Part shown: in pieces, positions 40,164 through 48,528 of the stretch
Position numbering within the stretch: position 1 is the stretch's first letter
How the letters are laid out: each line of letters opens with the position of its first letter
Origin: Anaerolineae bacterium
Lineage (GTDB): Bacteria > Chloroflexota > Anaerolineae > B4-G1 > SLSP01
NCBI GenBank assembly: GCA_016931315.1
Contig: JAFGFB010000035.1
Location: forward strand, 1 to 49,901
Direction: 5' to 3'
DNA: 49,901 bases
Made by a program: the position numbers and the translations under genes
The notes under the pieces: generated by a model
What the model was told of the DNA's origin: nothing
The model's database searches: none
The model's input: the letters and a program-made list of their open reading frames with translations, nothing else

Positions 40164-41393
40164 TTATGCCTCCCTTGCCCGAAAGCGCCACACGGCCAGG
40201 ACGAAAAAGCCCAGGGCGTAGGCCAGCAGGATGCCGGCGGGCTGCCAAACCGACGCCAGCCCCAATCCGCGCACCAGGATATTCTGCAAGCCATCCATCG
40301 CCCAAGCGCCCGGGGTGAGATGCCCAATCGTATAGAACGCCTTGCTCGTCACTTCCAACGGAAACCACGCCCCACCCAACGAGGTGAACAGGAACATGGC
40401 AATCAGACAAAAGAGAATGACCTGCTCTTCGCCTTGAGCTAACATGCCGATGAACAAGCCCATGCTGGCGATCCACAAGCTGAACGCTGTGGCGACCAGC
40501 AGCACGCCCAACGGCTCGCGGAAATAATTGACGCCTAACAGAAGCTGGCCGAACAGGATGAGCAGCAGTGTTTGCCCCAACACCAGGGCCACCATCGCCA
40601 GCCAATGCCCGGCGATGATCTGCCAGGGTTTCATGGCCGTGGTGATGAGCCGCTGCAAGGTGCGCGTCTTGCGTTCCTGCACCAGGATGCCCGCCGCGCC
40701 GATCATGCCCGTGATCGCAAACTGCACCAACATGCCGGGCGAGCTTTGGTTGAACGGGTTGCCGCCCAGCGGCGCGGCTTGCTCGGTCTGGGCGACAGCG
40801 CATTCGACGCGTACCCACGCCCCCTGTTGATCGGTTTGCATCCAACCAGCCAGGGCGGCCTTTAGCGCAGCCTCACGTTCTTGCGCCTGCGCCTCCTCGT
40901 CTATGAGGGCGTTTTGCGCGGCCAGCGCGGCTAGGTCCAGGCGGGTAATCTCGACCGCGCTCAGCGTCCGCACGACTGCCGCCCGCACGATCTGGAAGAG
41001 CGACTGCCCGGTCGTGCTGGACTGGTCCGCGATCAGGGTGAGCTGGAGCGGCGCAGCGGAGAACGCCGCCTGGCCGAATCCGGCGGGGATGACCAACGCG
41101 CCGGCCACCTGGCCTCGGCGCACTGCCGTCTCCGCATCGGCGGGGTCCATCTCCACCCACCTGACTGATCCAGATGCCTCCAGGTCGGCATATAACCGTT
41201 GGCTGAGGTGGCTCTCGCCGTCGGCGTTGACCCAGCCCAGGGGCAGGCGCGGATTGGCAGGCTGTGCCGCACCGCTAAAAGCCAGCCCCATCACCAAAGT
41301 GAACACCATCGGCATCACCAGCAAAAACAGCAGCGACATCTTGTCGCGTAGCACTTGGGAGAGGTCTTTGAGAGCTAAATCGAGGATGCGCAC
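40164..41393 (-). CDS. ABC-2 type permease
   Basis: Permease of 409 aa: N-terminal helix (residues about 20-40), extracytoplasmic region to about 215, then five to six helices; coupling segment LVQERKTRTLQRLITTAMKP. GTG 41393 follows AAGGAG. It is the second permease of a set with the genes at 41405-42676 and 42738-43676. The gene order ATPase-permease-permease matches the exporter at 10606-14253. Confidence 0.92.
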   Translation of the reverse strand: MRILDLALKDLSQVLRDKMSLLFLLVMPMVFTLVMGLAFSGAAQPANPRLPLGWVNADGESHLSQRLYADLEASGSVRWVEMDPADAETAVRRGQVAGALVIPAGFGQAAFSAAPLQLTLIADQSSTTGQSLFQIVRAAVVRTLSAVEITRLDLAALAAQNALIDEEAQAQEREAALKAALAGWMQTDQQGAWVRVECAVAQTEQAAPLGGNPFNQSSPGMLVQFAITGMIGAAGILVQERKTRTLQRLITTAMKPWQIIAGHWLAMVALVLGQTLLLILFGQLLLGVNYFREPLGVLLVATAFSLWIASMGLFIGMLAQGEEQVILFCLIAMFLFTSLGGAWFPLEVTSKAFYTIGHLTPGAWAMDGLQNILVRGLGLASVWQPAGILLAYALGFFVLAVWRFRAREA

Positions 41394-41404
41394 GAGATTC
41401 TCCT

Positions 41405-42676
41405 TCAGGCAAACCTACGGCGAAACAGTATTGCGCCGAGGGCAAACATGGCCGCGCCTATCGCCACGGCAATAAAAAAGGGCAGCAGCAGCTCGTTCGG
41501 CGCTTGGCCGGCCAATGCCAATCGCCAGCCCTTTAGCACCCAGCCGTGTGGCGTAAACAGCGCGGCCACATCGAGAAACGCCGGCATCCCCTGAATCCCC
41601 ACCGTGAACAGCCCGCCGAGCATCCCCAACACGGTCAGCCCGCCGCCTAGCACCGGCCCGGCCTGACGCGAGTGCTTGACCAGGGCGATCAACAGCACGC
41701 CCAATCCCGCCGTGGCGACGACCTGGGCGACCAGGGCCAGCAGCGCACTGTCGGTGCGCCCCCAATGAATGCCAAAGGTCAGCCCGGCGAACAGCATCAG
41801 CGCCGCACCTTGCAGGATGACGGTCAGGATTACCGCCAGGAACTTGCCGCCTAAAATGACGGTGCGGTCGGTCGGTGTAGTGAACAGACGCGCTAGGGTG
41901 CCTTCTTCTTGCTCGCGCAGAATCGAGGTCATCGAATAAGCCGCCGTGTAAAAGGCGAAAAAGATCATCTGCCCGGCCATCGTTGTCCCTAGAATCTGAC
42001 TCATCGGCGCGGCTGTCTCATCCACGCCTGGCGCGACCAGGCGCAAGGCCGCTTGGGTGGGATGGTGGAACGTGGCGCGTTGGAAATCAGTGTACCAGGT
42101 CTGATACTGCCCGATCAGCGCCGGAATCTGCGTCGGGGCGAAGGCCAGTCCGCGCGCCGCGTGCCGCTCCTGGATGACCTCAATAGCGATGCGTCCGCCG
42201 GTGACGCCATCCAACAACGACATGACCATGCCGCCGACCACCTGCGGCCCCAGGGTCAGGGTGGGATCGTGCAAGATGAGGACCATCGTGTCCGGCGACG
42301 GTTCGCCGGAGAGCGCCGCTGCACTCAGGCCAGCCGGGATGATCACGGCGATGCCGATCTCCTGGCGGTCGAGGGCGGCGCGCGCGCCGGCTACGTCGGG
42401 ATACACCCTGACATTCAGCCAATCGACGACGCTCGCATCGGTGAACATCTCGACCAGCGTTTGTCCCAGGTTGAAGGATATATCAGGAGATGGCGCGTCG
42501 GCATTGATCAATCCCACTTGAATGACCGACATATCGCGCTGTTCGCCGCTTATGCCGCCAAACGCGAGATAGATCAGTCCGGTGATTAGCAGCGGCGCCG
42601 CCACCATCATCCCCACCGCAAACAGGCTGCGGAAAGAGCGCAGCATATCTTTGAGCGCAATGTCGAACAGTTTCAT
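41405..42676 (-). CDS. ABC-2 type permease
   Basis: Permease of 423 aa of the same layout (N-terminal helix, extracytoplasmic domain of about 190 residues, C-terminal helix bundle with LREQEEGTLARLFTTPTDR as coupling segment). ATG 42676 has GGAGG six bases before it. The open frame continues upstream through the ATPase gene, which is an overlap in another frame. It stands 61 bp after the ATPase gene. Confidence 0.92.
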   Translation of the reverse strand: MKLFDIALKDMLRSFRSLFAVGMMVAAPLLITGLIYLAFGGISGEQRDMSVIQVGLINADAPSPDISFNLGQTLVEMFTDASVVDWLNVRVYPDVAGARAALDRQEIGIAVIIPAGLSAAALSGEPSPDTMVLILHDPTLTLGPQVVGGMVMSLLDGVTGGRIAIEVIQERHAARGLAFAPTQIPALIGQYQTWYTDFQRATFHHPTQAALRLVAPGVDETAAPMSQILGTTMAGQMIFFAFYTAAYSMTSILREQEEGTLARLFTTPTDRTVILGGKFLAVILTVILQGAALMLFAGLTFGIHWGRTDSALLALVAQVVATAGLGVLLIALVKHSRQAGPVLGGGLTVLGMLGGLFTVGIQGMPAFLDVAALFTPHGWVLKGWRLALAGQAPNELLLPFFIAVAIGAAMFALGAILFRRRFA

Positions 42677-42737
42677 AGCGTCCTCCGTAGAGCAAAGATG
42701 CAGGATGCAAGATGCAGAATTTCCGTTCTTGCTTCTT

Positions 42738-43676
42738 TTAGTCCCGCAACGCCCGCCCGGTGAGGTGCAAAAATACCGCTTCCAGGTTCGGCTCGCGAAT
42801 GTCGACGCCGGTGATGCGCGCGCCGGCAATCGTAGCCGCCTCGAACAGACGCGGCAAGACGCGGTTGCTGTCGTCCACCAGCACCGTGACCAGCCCATCC
42901 TGGGCAGAAGCGCGTGAGACGCCCTCCACCTGCTGCCAGGCGGTCAGGACGCGCTCTGCGTCCACGTTCAGGGTCAGGTCGATGCGTGTCTGCTCGCCTA
43001 CCAGTTGAATCAGCTCGTCGTGTGTGCCGCAGGCGATCACCTGTCCGTGATCCATTATGGCGATGTGGTCAGACAACTCGGCGGCTTCTTCCATATAGTG
43101 GGTGGTGTACAGCACTGTCATACCCTGGCAGTTGAGTTCCTTGACGTTGTCCAGGATGTGACGGCGGCTCTGCGGATCAATGCCCACCGTCGGCTCATCC
43201 ATGATGATCACCTGCGGCTTGTGCAGCAGCGCCGCGCCGATGTTCACCCGCCGTTTCATCCCGCCGGAGAACTTTTCCACACACCCCTTTTGGCGGTCAG
43301 CCAGGTCGATGATCTCCAGCACCTCATCCACGCGCCGTTGGAGGACCGTGCCGCGCAACCCGTACATTTTGCCCCAAAAGAGCAGGTTTTCGCGCGCCGA
43401 GAGGTCGGGGTAGAGCGCGATGTCCTGCGGTACCACGCCCAGGCACGCTTTGGCCGCCTCCGGTTCGCGGTTAATGGAATGGCCCATCACCAGGGCATCC
43501 CCCTCGGTGGGAGCCAGTAGGCCGGAGAGCATAGAAATGATCGTGCTTTTGCCCGCGCCGTTGGGACCGAGCAAACTCAGGATTTCCCCGACCGGCGCGG
43601 TCAGGCTGACGCCTTGCACGGTGTGCAGGTCGCCGAATCGTTTGTGCAAATTCTGCATTTCGATAGCCAGCATCAT
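42738..43676 (-). CDS. DrrA/NatA-type ABC exporter ATPase
   Basis: ATPase of 312 aa with Walker A GPNGAGKST, signature FSGGMKRRVN, Walker B VIIMDEPTVGIDP, H-loop TTHYMEEA and tail LEAVFLHLTGRALRD. It is clearly related to the protein at 10606-11553. Two ATG codons (43676, 43673) follow GGGGAGAG; its start overlaps the end of the membrane-protein fragment upstream. With the two permeases it forms a complete exporter inside the integrated element. Confidence 0.95.
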   Translation of the reverse strand: MMLAIEMQNLHKRFGDLHTVQGVSLTAPVGEILSLLGPNGAGKSTIISMLSGLLAPTEGDALVMGHSINREPEAAKACLGVVPQDIALYPDLSARENLLFWGKMYGLRGTVLQRRVDEVLEIIDLADRQKGCVEKFSGGMKRRVNIGAALLHKPQVIIMDEPTVGIDPQSRRHILDNVKELNCQGMTVLYTTHYMEEAAELSDHIAIMDHGQVIACGTHDELIQLVGEQTRIDLTLNVDAERVLTAWQQVEGVSRASAQDGLVTVLVDDSNRVLPRLFEAATIAGARITGVDIREPNLEAVFLHLTGRALRD

Positions 43677-44002
43677 TGTTTTCTCTCCCCGGAGATCGAT
43701 TTTTGTGCAACGCCCCGTACGGTCAGGCCGAACGGAACAGAACACACTGCCCCCATTGCGAAGATTGCCACGAAATCCTCTGCCGGAAAGGGCGCGTCGG
43801 TGATAAATGGCTGCAAGATGAAGAAGACCAGCAGCGCCACGAATAACATGCTTGCCTGAAAGAGCAATCCTGTTCCGACCACGTAACCCAACGTCCGCCG
43901 CTGCCACAGCGCCACACCACTAATCACCCACAGCGGCGTGATCAGTAAATCGGCGATCAGCACGGCGAGTTCTGCTGGTGGTAACGGTGTCCCAACCGGC
44001 AA
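43673..44002 (-). pseudogene. 5'-truncated multi-pass membrane protein gene
   Basis: About 109 codons with three hydrophobic helices (VLIADLLITPLWVISGVALW, YVVGTGLLFQASMLFVALLVFFIL, FVAIFAMGAVCSVPFGLTV). The sequence fits the C-terminal part of larger eight-helix membrane proteins I recall from related bacteria. Only a TTG could start it, without a ribosome site, and upstream the same frame is closed by TGA 44011-44009, which ends an unrelated-looking open frame. The N-terminal two thirds seem lost, probably by recombination near 44000. Its last bases overlap the ATPase start. Confidence 0.65.
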
Positions 44003-44008
44003 GTGCGC

Positions 44009-44239
44009 TCACAAGGCAAGAATACGTTTTTGAGATGGGCGCGGTACTATCTGAGCACATTCGACGCGTAGCGAAACATCTGTGTAAAAAGTGGGCGCCT
44101 CTTTCCAACTCCGGGAGAAGCGGGCGTATCGCAGTTCCTGCGCAATGTTATCTTGTGCAGAAACCACAATCCACGATGGCTCTTCGAAGATTGGAACTAC
44201 GGTTTGACGATATATCCGCAGCGGATAATTCAGTTCCAT
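44009..44239 (-). CDS. Hypothetical protein
   Basis: A possible 76-aa protein starting at ATG 44239 with GGAAG before it. It has aromatic-rich polar sequence (IFEEPSWIVVSAQDNIAQE, then RSWKEAPTFYTDVSLRVE) and no hydrophobic helix. It ends in the same frame as, and six bases before, the membrane-protein fragment at 43673-44002. It may be a remnant itself. No family recognised. Confidence 0.4.
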   Translation of the reverse strand: MELNYPLRIYRQTVVPIFEEPSWIVVSAQDNIAQELRYARFSRSWKEAPTFYTDVSLRVECAQIVPRPSQKRILAL

Positions 44240-44408
44240 GCCCGCTTCCAGGAATTGATGTCTCGTTATTATCATAGCATGGATAAATTAATAACTGTTT
44301 ACTGGCACATTAACACTGTGTAAAAATTCCCCGGGCCGCTTTTCTCCGCGCCAAACACTTTCATCTTATCAGCCTGATGGGATCGGTGGGTATATGGATT
44401 CTGCTCAA

Positions 44409-44466
44409 TCCTACCTTCCAACCTATCTTTCGGTAGGTGACAACCTAACCCCTCCTCAGTTACACT
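44409..44466 (+). promoter_or_regulatory. Candidate promoter with inverted and direct repeats
   Basis: GTGACA (44437-44442) and TACACT (44461-44466) are 18 bp apart and could be -35 and -10. CCTACC (44410-44415) and GGTAGG (44432-44437) are inverted, and CAACCTA occurs at 44419 and again at 44441, 22 bp (two helix turns) apart. A regulator site for the rightward genes from 44497 is plausible. The remaining bases from 44240 show no gene. Confidence 0.4.
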
Positions 44467-44496
44467 GTACTTAACCGCAACAAACGGAGGTGCAGG

Positions 44497-44739
44497 ATGA
44501 TAGAAAATGGATTAGTGGAAGCGTGTTACGAGATCCGATTTCAGGGGCATCTGGATCAACAGCGAGCGCAGCATTTTGCAGGGTTAACTATTATGTTGCT
44601 GACCAATGGCGAAACGCTGCTTAGTGGCCCGATCGCGGATCAAGCCGCGTTACATGGCATCCTGGCCCGTATCCGCGATTTGGGAGTCGTGCTGCTGGAA
44701 GTGAAGCGTACACCTACGAACAAGCCTGTGACATACTGA
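44497..44739 (+). CDS. Conserved small protein (Chloroflexota-type)
   Basis: Protein of 80 aa. The core YEIRFQGHLDQQRAQHFAGL, then LTNGETLLSGPIADQAALHG, then IRDLGVVLLEV is a pattern I know from many Chloroflexota genomes as a small protein of unknown function. The alternating strands suggest a small alpha/beta fold. A strong CGGAGG site precedes ATG 44497. It stands first in a rightward group with a methyltransferase and an FtsX-type exporter. Confidence 0.8.
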   Translation: MIENGLVEACYEIRFQGHLDQQRAQHFAGLTIMLLTNGETLLSGPIADQAALHGILARIRDLGVVLLEVKRTPTNKPVTY

Positions 44740-44762
44740 TTCCAGGGAAGGCATATTTTCTC

Positions 44763-45401
44763 ATGAGCATTTTGCAATTTACCATTATCGCTATCGTTTT
44801 GTTTGTCATTGTATCGCTGCTTTGGCGACTTGGCTCACATTGGAAGTCGCTACCTTGCCCATCCTGGTTGGGCTGGGTAGTGGAAATGGACAACCCGTTC
44901 ACCAAAACCAACCGCGCCAGCGTCATCATCAGTCTGTTGGAGTTGCAGCCCGGCATGAGAGTATTGGATGCTGGTTGTGGGTCTGGGCGGCTAGCCATTC
45001 CCGCCGCACAAGCCATCGGTCCGCAGGGCGAGGTAACTGCATTGGACCTCCAGTCTGCCATGTTGGCGCGTGTGCGGGAAAAAGCCCAGGACGCACAACT
45101 CTCGAATATCCGCTTGATGCAGGCCGGGTTGGGTCAAGGCACACTAGAAAAGGCCTACTACGACCGGGCGTTGCTGGTCACGGTGTTGGGGGAGATTCCG
45201 GAGCAGAAGGCTGCCCTGGCGGAGATACATGCGGCGCTCAAACCGGGTGGGATTCTCTCGGTAACGGAAGTCATTTTCGACCCACACTTCCAAACCCGCG
45301 AGTCAGTGCAACGGGCAGCCAGCCACGTTGGATTCCGCGAGGCAGGGTTCTTCGGGAAACGCCTGGCTTATACCTTACACTTCGAAAAAATCGGGCAGTA
45401 A
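44763..45401 (+). CDS. Membrane-anchored class I SAM-dependent methyltransferase
   Basis: Methyltransferase of 212 aa. An N-terminal hydrophobic helix (residues about 4-22, LQFTIIAIVLFVIVSLLW) anchors it to the membrane. Motif I is VLDAGCGSGRLAIPAA, followed by VTALDLQSAML and ALKPGGILSVTEV. The substrate is unknown; UbiE-like and arsenite-type methyltransferases look similar in motif I. ATG 44763 lies 23 bp after the small protein gene; its ribosome site GGGAAGG is somewhat far away. Confidence 0.9.
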   Translation: MSILQFTIIAIVLFVIVSLLWRLGSHWKSLPCPSWLGWVVEMDNPFTKTNRASVIISLLELQPGMRVLDAGCGSGRLAIPAAQAIGPQGEVTALDLQSAMLARVREKAQDAQLSNIRLMQAGLGQGTLEKAYYDRALLVTVLGEIPEQKAALAEIHAALKPGGILSVTEVIFDPHFQTRESVQRAASHVGFREAGFFGKRLAYTLHFEKIGQ

Positions 45402-45430
45402 TTCTGTTTTGCGATCAAAAGAGGTCATAA

Positions 45431-47749
45431 ATGTATTTTAGAACCATTCGCAACGATATACTGAGAAGCAAGGCCATCACGCTGACGACCATGCTGTTTA
45501 TCACGACCGCGGCAATGCTGGTGGCATTGGCAGTTATCCTGGTCGTCAACCTGACAGGCGCGATTGATACACTGATGACGCGGGCGCAAACACCCCATTT
45601 CATGCAAATGCACGCGGGTGCGTTGGATATGACGCGGCTGACAACTTTTGCGGGAAAGCATAAGGACGTCGCTGATTTCCAGGTAATGGAATTCCTTAAC
45701 ATGGATGGTGCGCAGATCGTATTCCCAGGCGGCTCGTTGGCGGGAAGTGTTCAGGATAATGGCTTCTCGGTGCAGAGCGAGCACTTCGATTTCCTGCTCG
45801 ACCTCGACGGGAACATCATCCAGGCAGCTGATGGCGAACTGTATGTTCCCATTAGCTATATGCAGGATGACACAACCAGCATCGGTGATCGGGTCGAGGT
45901 AGCTGGCAAAGCATTGGTTGTGACAGGATTTCTCCGCGATTCACAGATGAACTCCCTGCTCTCTTCATCCAAGCGCTTCTTGGTGAGCCATAATGACTTC
46001 GCGGCTCTCAAGGACTCCGGTAGTATGGAGTATCTGATCGAGTTCAGGTTACATGATCTGGATGCGTTGGGCACATTCGAGACCGCCTACGCTGCTGCCG
46101 AACTCGAAGCTGCCGGACCGACGCTCACCTATCCGCTGTTCAAGATGATCAACGCCATTTCTGATGGGATGATGATTGCGCTTCTGCTATTAGTCAGTTT
46201 ACTGATTGTGGCGATTGCGTTTTTGTGCATCCGCTTTACGCTCCTGGCGAAAATCGAGGATGAATACCGCGAAATAGGCGCGATGAAAGCCATCGGGCTG
46301 CGAGTTTCTGACATCAAGCAAATCTACCTGGCGAAATACGCAGCGCTGGCAGCGGCGGGCAGTGTGCTAGGCTTGGCGCTTTCATTTGTCTTTCGGAATG
46401 CGCTTCTCGCTAATATCTGGCTGCATATGGGTGAAAGCGCCAACGCCGCTCAAGCCCCGCTCTTGGGAGGCCTGGGTGTGCTACTGCTGTTTGGGGGAGT
46501 GTTGGTCTACGTGAATGGGGTGCTAGAGCAATTTCGCAGAATATCCCCAGCAGAGGCCATCCGTTTTGGCATCGTGCAGGGAAAAACCGGCGGGATACAT
46601 CACTTTAACCTGAGCCAGAACCGGCTACTTGGCGTGAATGTTTTCCTTGGCGCAAAAGATGTTCTCACCAGGAAGAGACTGTATGTCACCATGTTGACGG
46701 TGCTGGTACTGGCGGCGTTCATCAGCATTCTCCCGCAGAATTTGTACACTACGATTGCCTCTAAAGACTTCAGCACCTATATGGGTATTGGTGATAGCGA
46801 TCTGCGTATTGACCTCCAGCAGATGAACAACATTGCCGTAAAGGCGACAGACATTGCCCAGGCGCTGGAGAATGACAAGGATATATCCCGCTACGTTGTA
46901 CTCACCACCTACACATTCCGGGTCAGAATGCCCGATGGTACGCAGAGGCGGATACCTGTCGAGCTGGGTGACCATACGGTGTTTCCTGTTGCATATGCAG
47001 CGGGCCGCGCGCCCACCGCAGCTGATGAGATAGCGCTCTCGGTGTTGCACGCCAACGAGCTGGGTAGACAGGTCGGTGATAGTCTGATCTTGCTGGTTGG
47101 AGGACAAGAGCAGCAGTTTACAGTATGCGGTCTGTATTCTGATGTGACAAACGGCGGCAAAACTGCCAAAGCTGCTTTCAGTGATGCTACGGCGGACATT
47201 GTGTGGAGCGTCATTAGCGCGGAACTGGTGGATGAGACTCGTGTTGATGAGAAGGCTGCAGAATATGCGACCAAATTCGCTTTTGCCAAAGTCACAGGGA
47301 TTGAAGGCTATATCGTGCAGACGTTCGGCTCAACTATACGCGCTGTTGCACAGGCAGCCCGCGTGGCCAGTGTCGTTGCAGTGCTCATCACCATTCTGAT
47401 TACCGTGTTGTTTATGCGGATGTTAATCGTCAAGGATAGATATTCCATTGCCGTAATGAAAATCTTCGGCTTTACCAACACGGATATCAAGATGCAGTAT
47501 CTCTCTCGCGCAGTCTTCGTGCTGCTGATCGGCGTTTCGCTTGGAACGCTGCTGGCAAACACACTTGGCGAAACGCTAGTGGGAGCGGCGATTTCCTTCT
47601 TTGGCGCAGCGTCTTTCAAATTCACCATTAATCCGTTCTTTGCCTATCTGCTCAGCCCGCTACTGATGGCAGGCGCGGTGCTTGTTGCAACTGGTGGGGG
47701 GACATTGGATGCGGGACAAATCATCATTACAGGGATTATCAAGGAGTAA
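45431..47749 (+). CDS. FtsX/MacB-type ABC transporter permease
   Basis: Permease of 772 aa with two FtsX domains. A first helix (residues about 18-42) is followed by an extracytoplasmic region to about 235; three helices with YREIGAMKAIGLRVSDIKQIYLAKY (coupling part) end at about 375. A second helix, extracytoplasmic domain and a final set of helices with YSIAVMKIFGFTNTDIKMQYLSRA follow. Such tandem FtsX permeases export or sense lipids and peptides, including antimicrobial peptides. ATG 45431 has AGAGG. The ATPase gene begins three bases after the stop. Confidence 0.93.
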   Translation: MYFRTIRNDILRSKAITLTTMLFITTAAMLVALAVILVVNLTGAIDTLMTRAQTPHFMQMHAGALDMTRLTTFAGKHKDVADFQVMEFLNMDGAQIVFPGGSLAGSVQDNGFSVQSEHFDFLLDLDGNIIQAADGELYVPISYMQDDTTSIGDRVEVAGKALVVTGFLRDSQMNSLLSSSKRFLVSHNDFAALKDSGSMEYLIEFRLHDLDALGTFETAYAAAELEAAGPTLTYPLFKMINAISDGMMIALLLLVSLLIVAIAFLCIRFTLLAKIEDEYREIGAMKAIGLRVSDIKQIYLAKYAALAAAGSVLGLALSFVFRNALLANIWLHMGESANAAQAPLLGGLGVLLLFGGVLVYVNGVLEQFRRISPAEAIRFGIVQGKTGGIHHFNLSQNRLLGVNVFLGAKDVLTRKRLYVTMLTVLVLAAFISILPQNLYTTIASKDFSTYMGIGDSDLRIDLQQMNNIAVKATDIAQALENDKDISRYVVLTTYTFRVRMPDGTQRRIPVELGDHTVFPVAYAAGRAPTAADEIALSVLHANELGRQVGDSLILLVGGQEQQFTVCGLYSDVTNGGKTAKAAFSDATADIVWSVISAELVDETRVDEKAAEYATKFAFAKVTGIEGYIVQTFGSTIRAVAQAARVASVVAVLITILITVLFMRMLIVKDRYSIAVMKIFGFTNTDIKMQYLSRAVFVLLIGVSLGTLLANTLGETLVGAAISFFGAASFKFTINPFFAYLLSPLLMAGAVLVATGGGTLDAGQIIITGIIKE

Positions 47750-47752
47750 CTC

Positions 47753-48517
47753 ATGAAACGGCTTATTGTCGGTGAAAATATCACTAAGGCTTTTGGTGCA
47801 GGCGTCGAAAAGCGCAAGGTGCTCGATGGCATCTCGGTTGAAATCAACGCGGGTGAGTTCGTTGCAGTCATGGGGCCATCGGGATCGGGAAAATCAACGT
47901 TGTTGTTTGCGCTAAGCGGTATGGACAAGGTTGATAGTGGTTATATCACATTCGATGGGGTAGATCTCTCGCGGCTTAGTGATAATGCGCTGGCCGATAT
48001 TCGCCGAAGGAAAATGGGCTTTGTGTTCCAGCAGCCGACTCTGTTAAAAAGCCTGAACCTTCTTGACAATATCATGTTGCCAGCTATGCGCGACAGTGGT
48101 GAAAAGGCCGCGCAGCTGGCCGCAAAAGCCAGGGTGCTGATGCAGAGAACGGATATTCTGGAACTGGAAAAACGTGACGTGACCCAGGCTTCGGGTGGGC
48201 AGCTTCAGCGGGTGGGTATCTGCCGTGCGCTAATGAACGACCCGCAAATCATCTTTGGGGATGAGCCAACCGGTGCCTTGAATTCAACAGCAGCTAGTGA
48301 GATTATGGCTCTTCTATCTGAGATTCATCGCACCGGCACAACCATCCTGCTGGTCACGCACGATGTCAAAGTGGCCGCCCAGACTGAGCGCGTACTATAC
48401 CTTTTCGATGGCAAAATCGCCGGAGAGTATCGACCTGGCTTGGCTAATCTACACCACGATGACCTCAAGGCTCACGAGGAAGGTCTCACAGCCTGGCTCA
48501 CTGAAATGCGGTTTTGA
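47753..48517 (+). CDS. LolD/MacB-type ABC transporter ATPase
   Basis: ATPase of 254 aa: Walker A GPSGSGKST, signature ASGGQLQRV (Ala in place of the usual Leu/Ser), Walker B IIFGDEPTGALNS and H-loop LLVTHD. The TGALNS form of the D-loop is common in BceA/LolD-like ATPases. AAGGAG precedes ATG 47753. It pairs with the FtsX-type permease just upstream; the set resembles bacitracin- or peptide-type exporters, though no BceRS-like regulator is present. Confidence 0.95.
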   Translation: MKRLIVGENITKAFGAGVEKRKVLDGISVEINAGEFVAVMGPSGSGKSTLLFALSGMDKVDSGYITFDGVDLSRLSDNALADIRRRKMGFVFQQPTLLKSLNLLDNIMLPAMRDSGEKAAQLAAKARVLMQRTDILELEKRDVTQASGGQLQRVGICRALMNDPQIIFGDEPTGALNSTAASEIMALLSEIHRTGTTILLVTHDVKVAAQTERVLYLFDGKIAGEYRPGLANLHHDDLKAHEEGLTAWLTEMRF

Positions 48518-48528
48518 ATTGAAGAAAT

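Noticed and set aside
39835..40845. A 336-codon minus-strand open frame across permease and MGMT-like genes
   Set aside because: It is an alternative-frame shadow, rich in Arg, His and Gly; both real genes have domains and ribosome sites.
41405..42898. Longer form of the ABC permease frame
   Set aside because: The added part overlaps the ATPase gene out of frame; ATG 42676 has a strong ribosome site.
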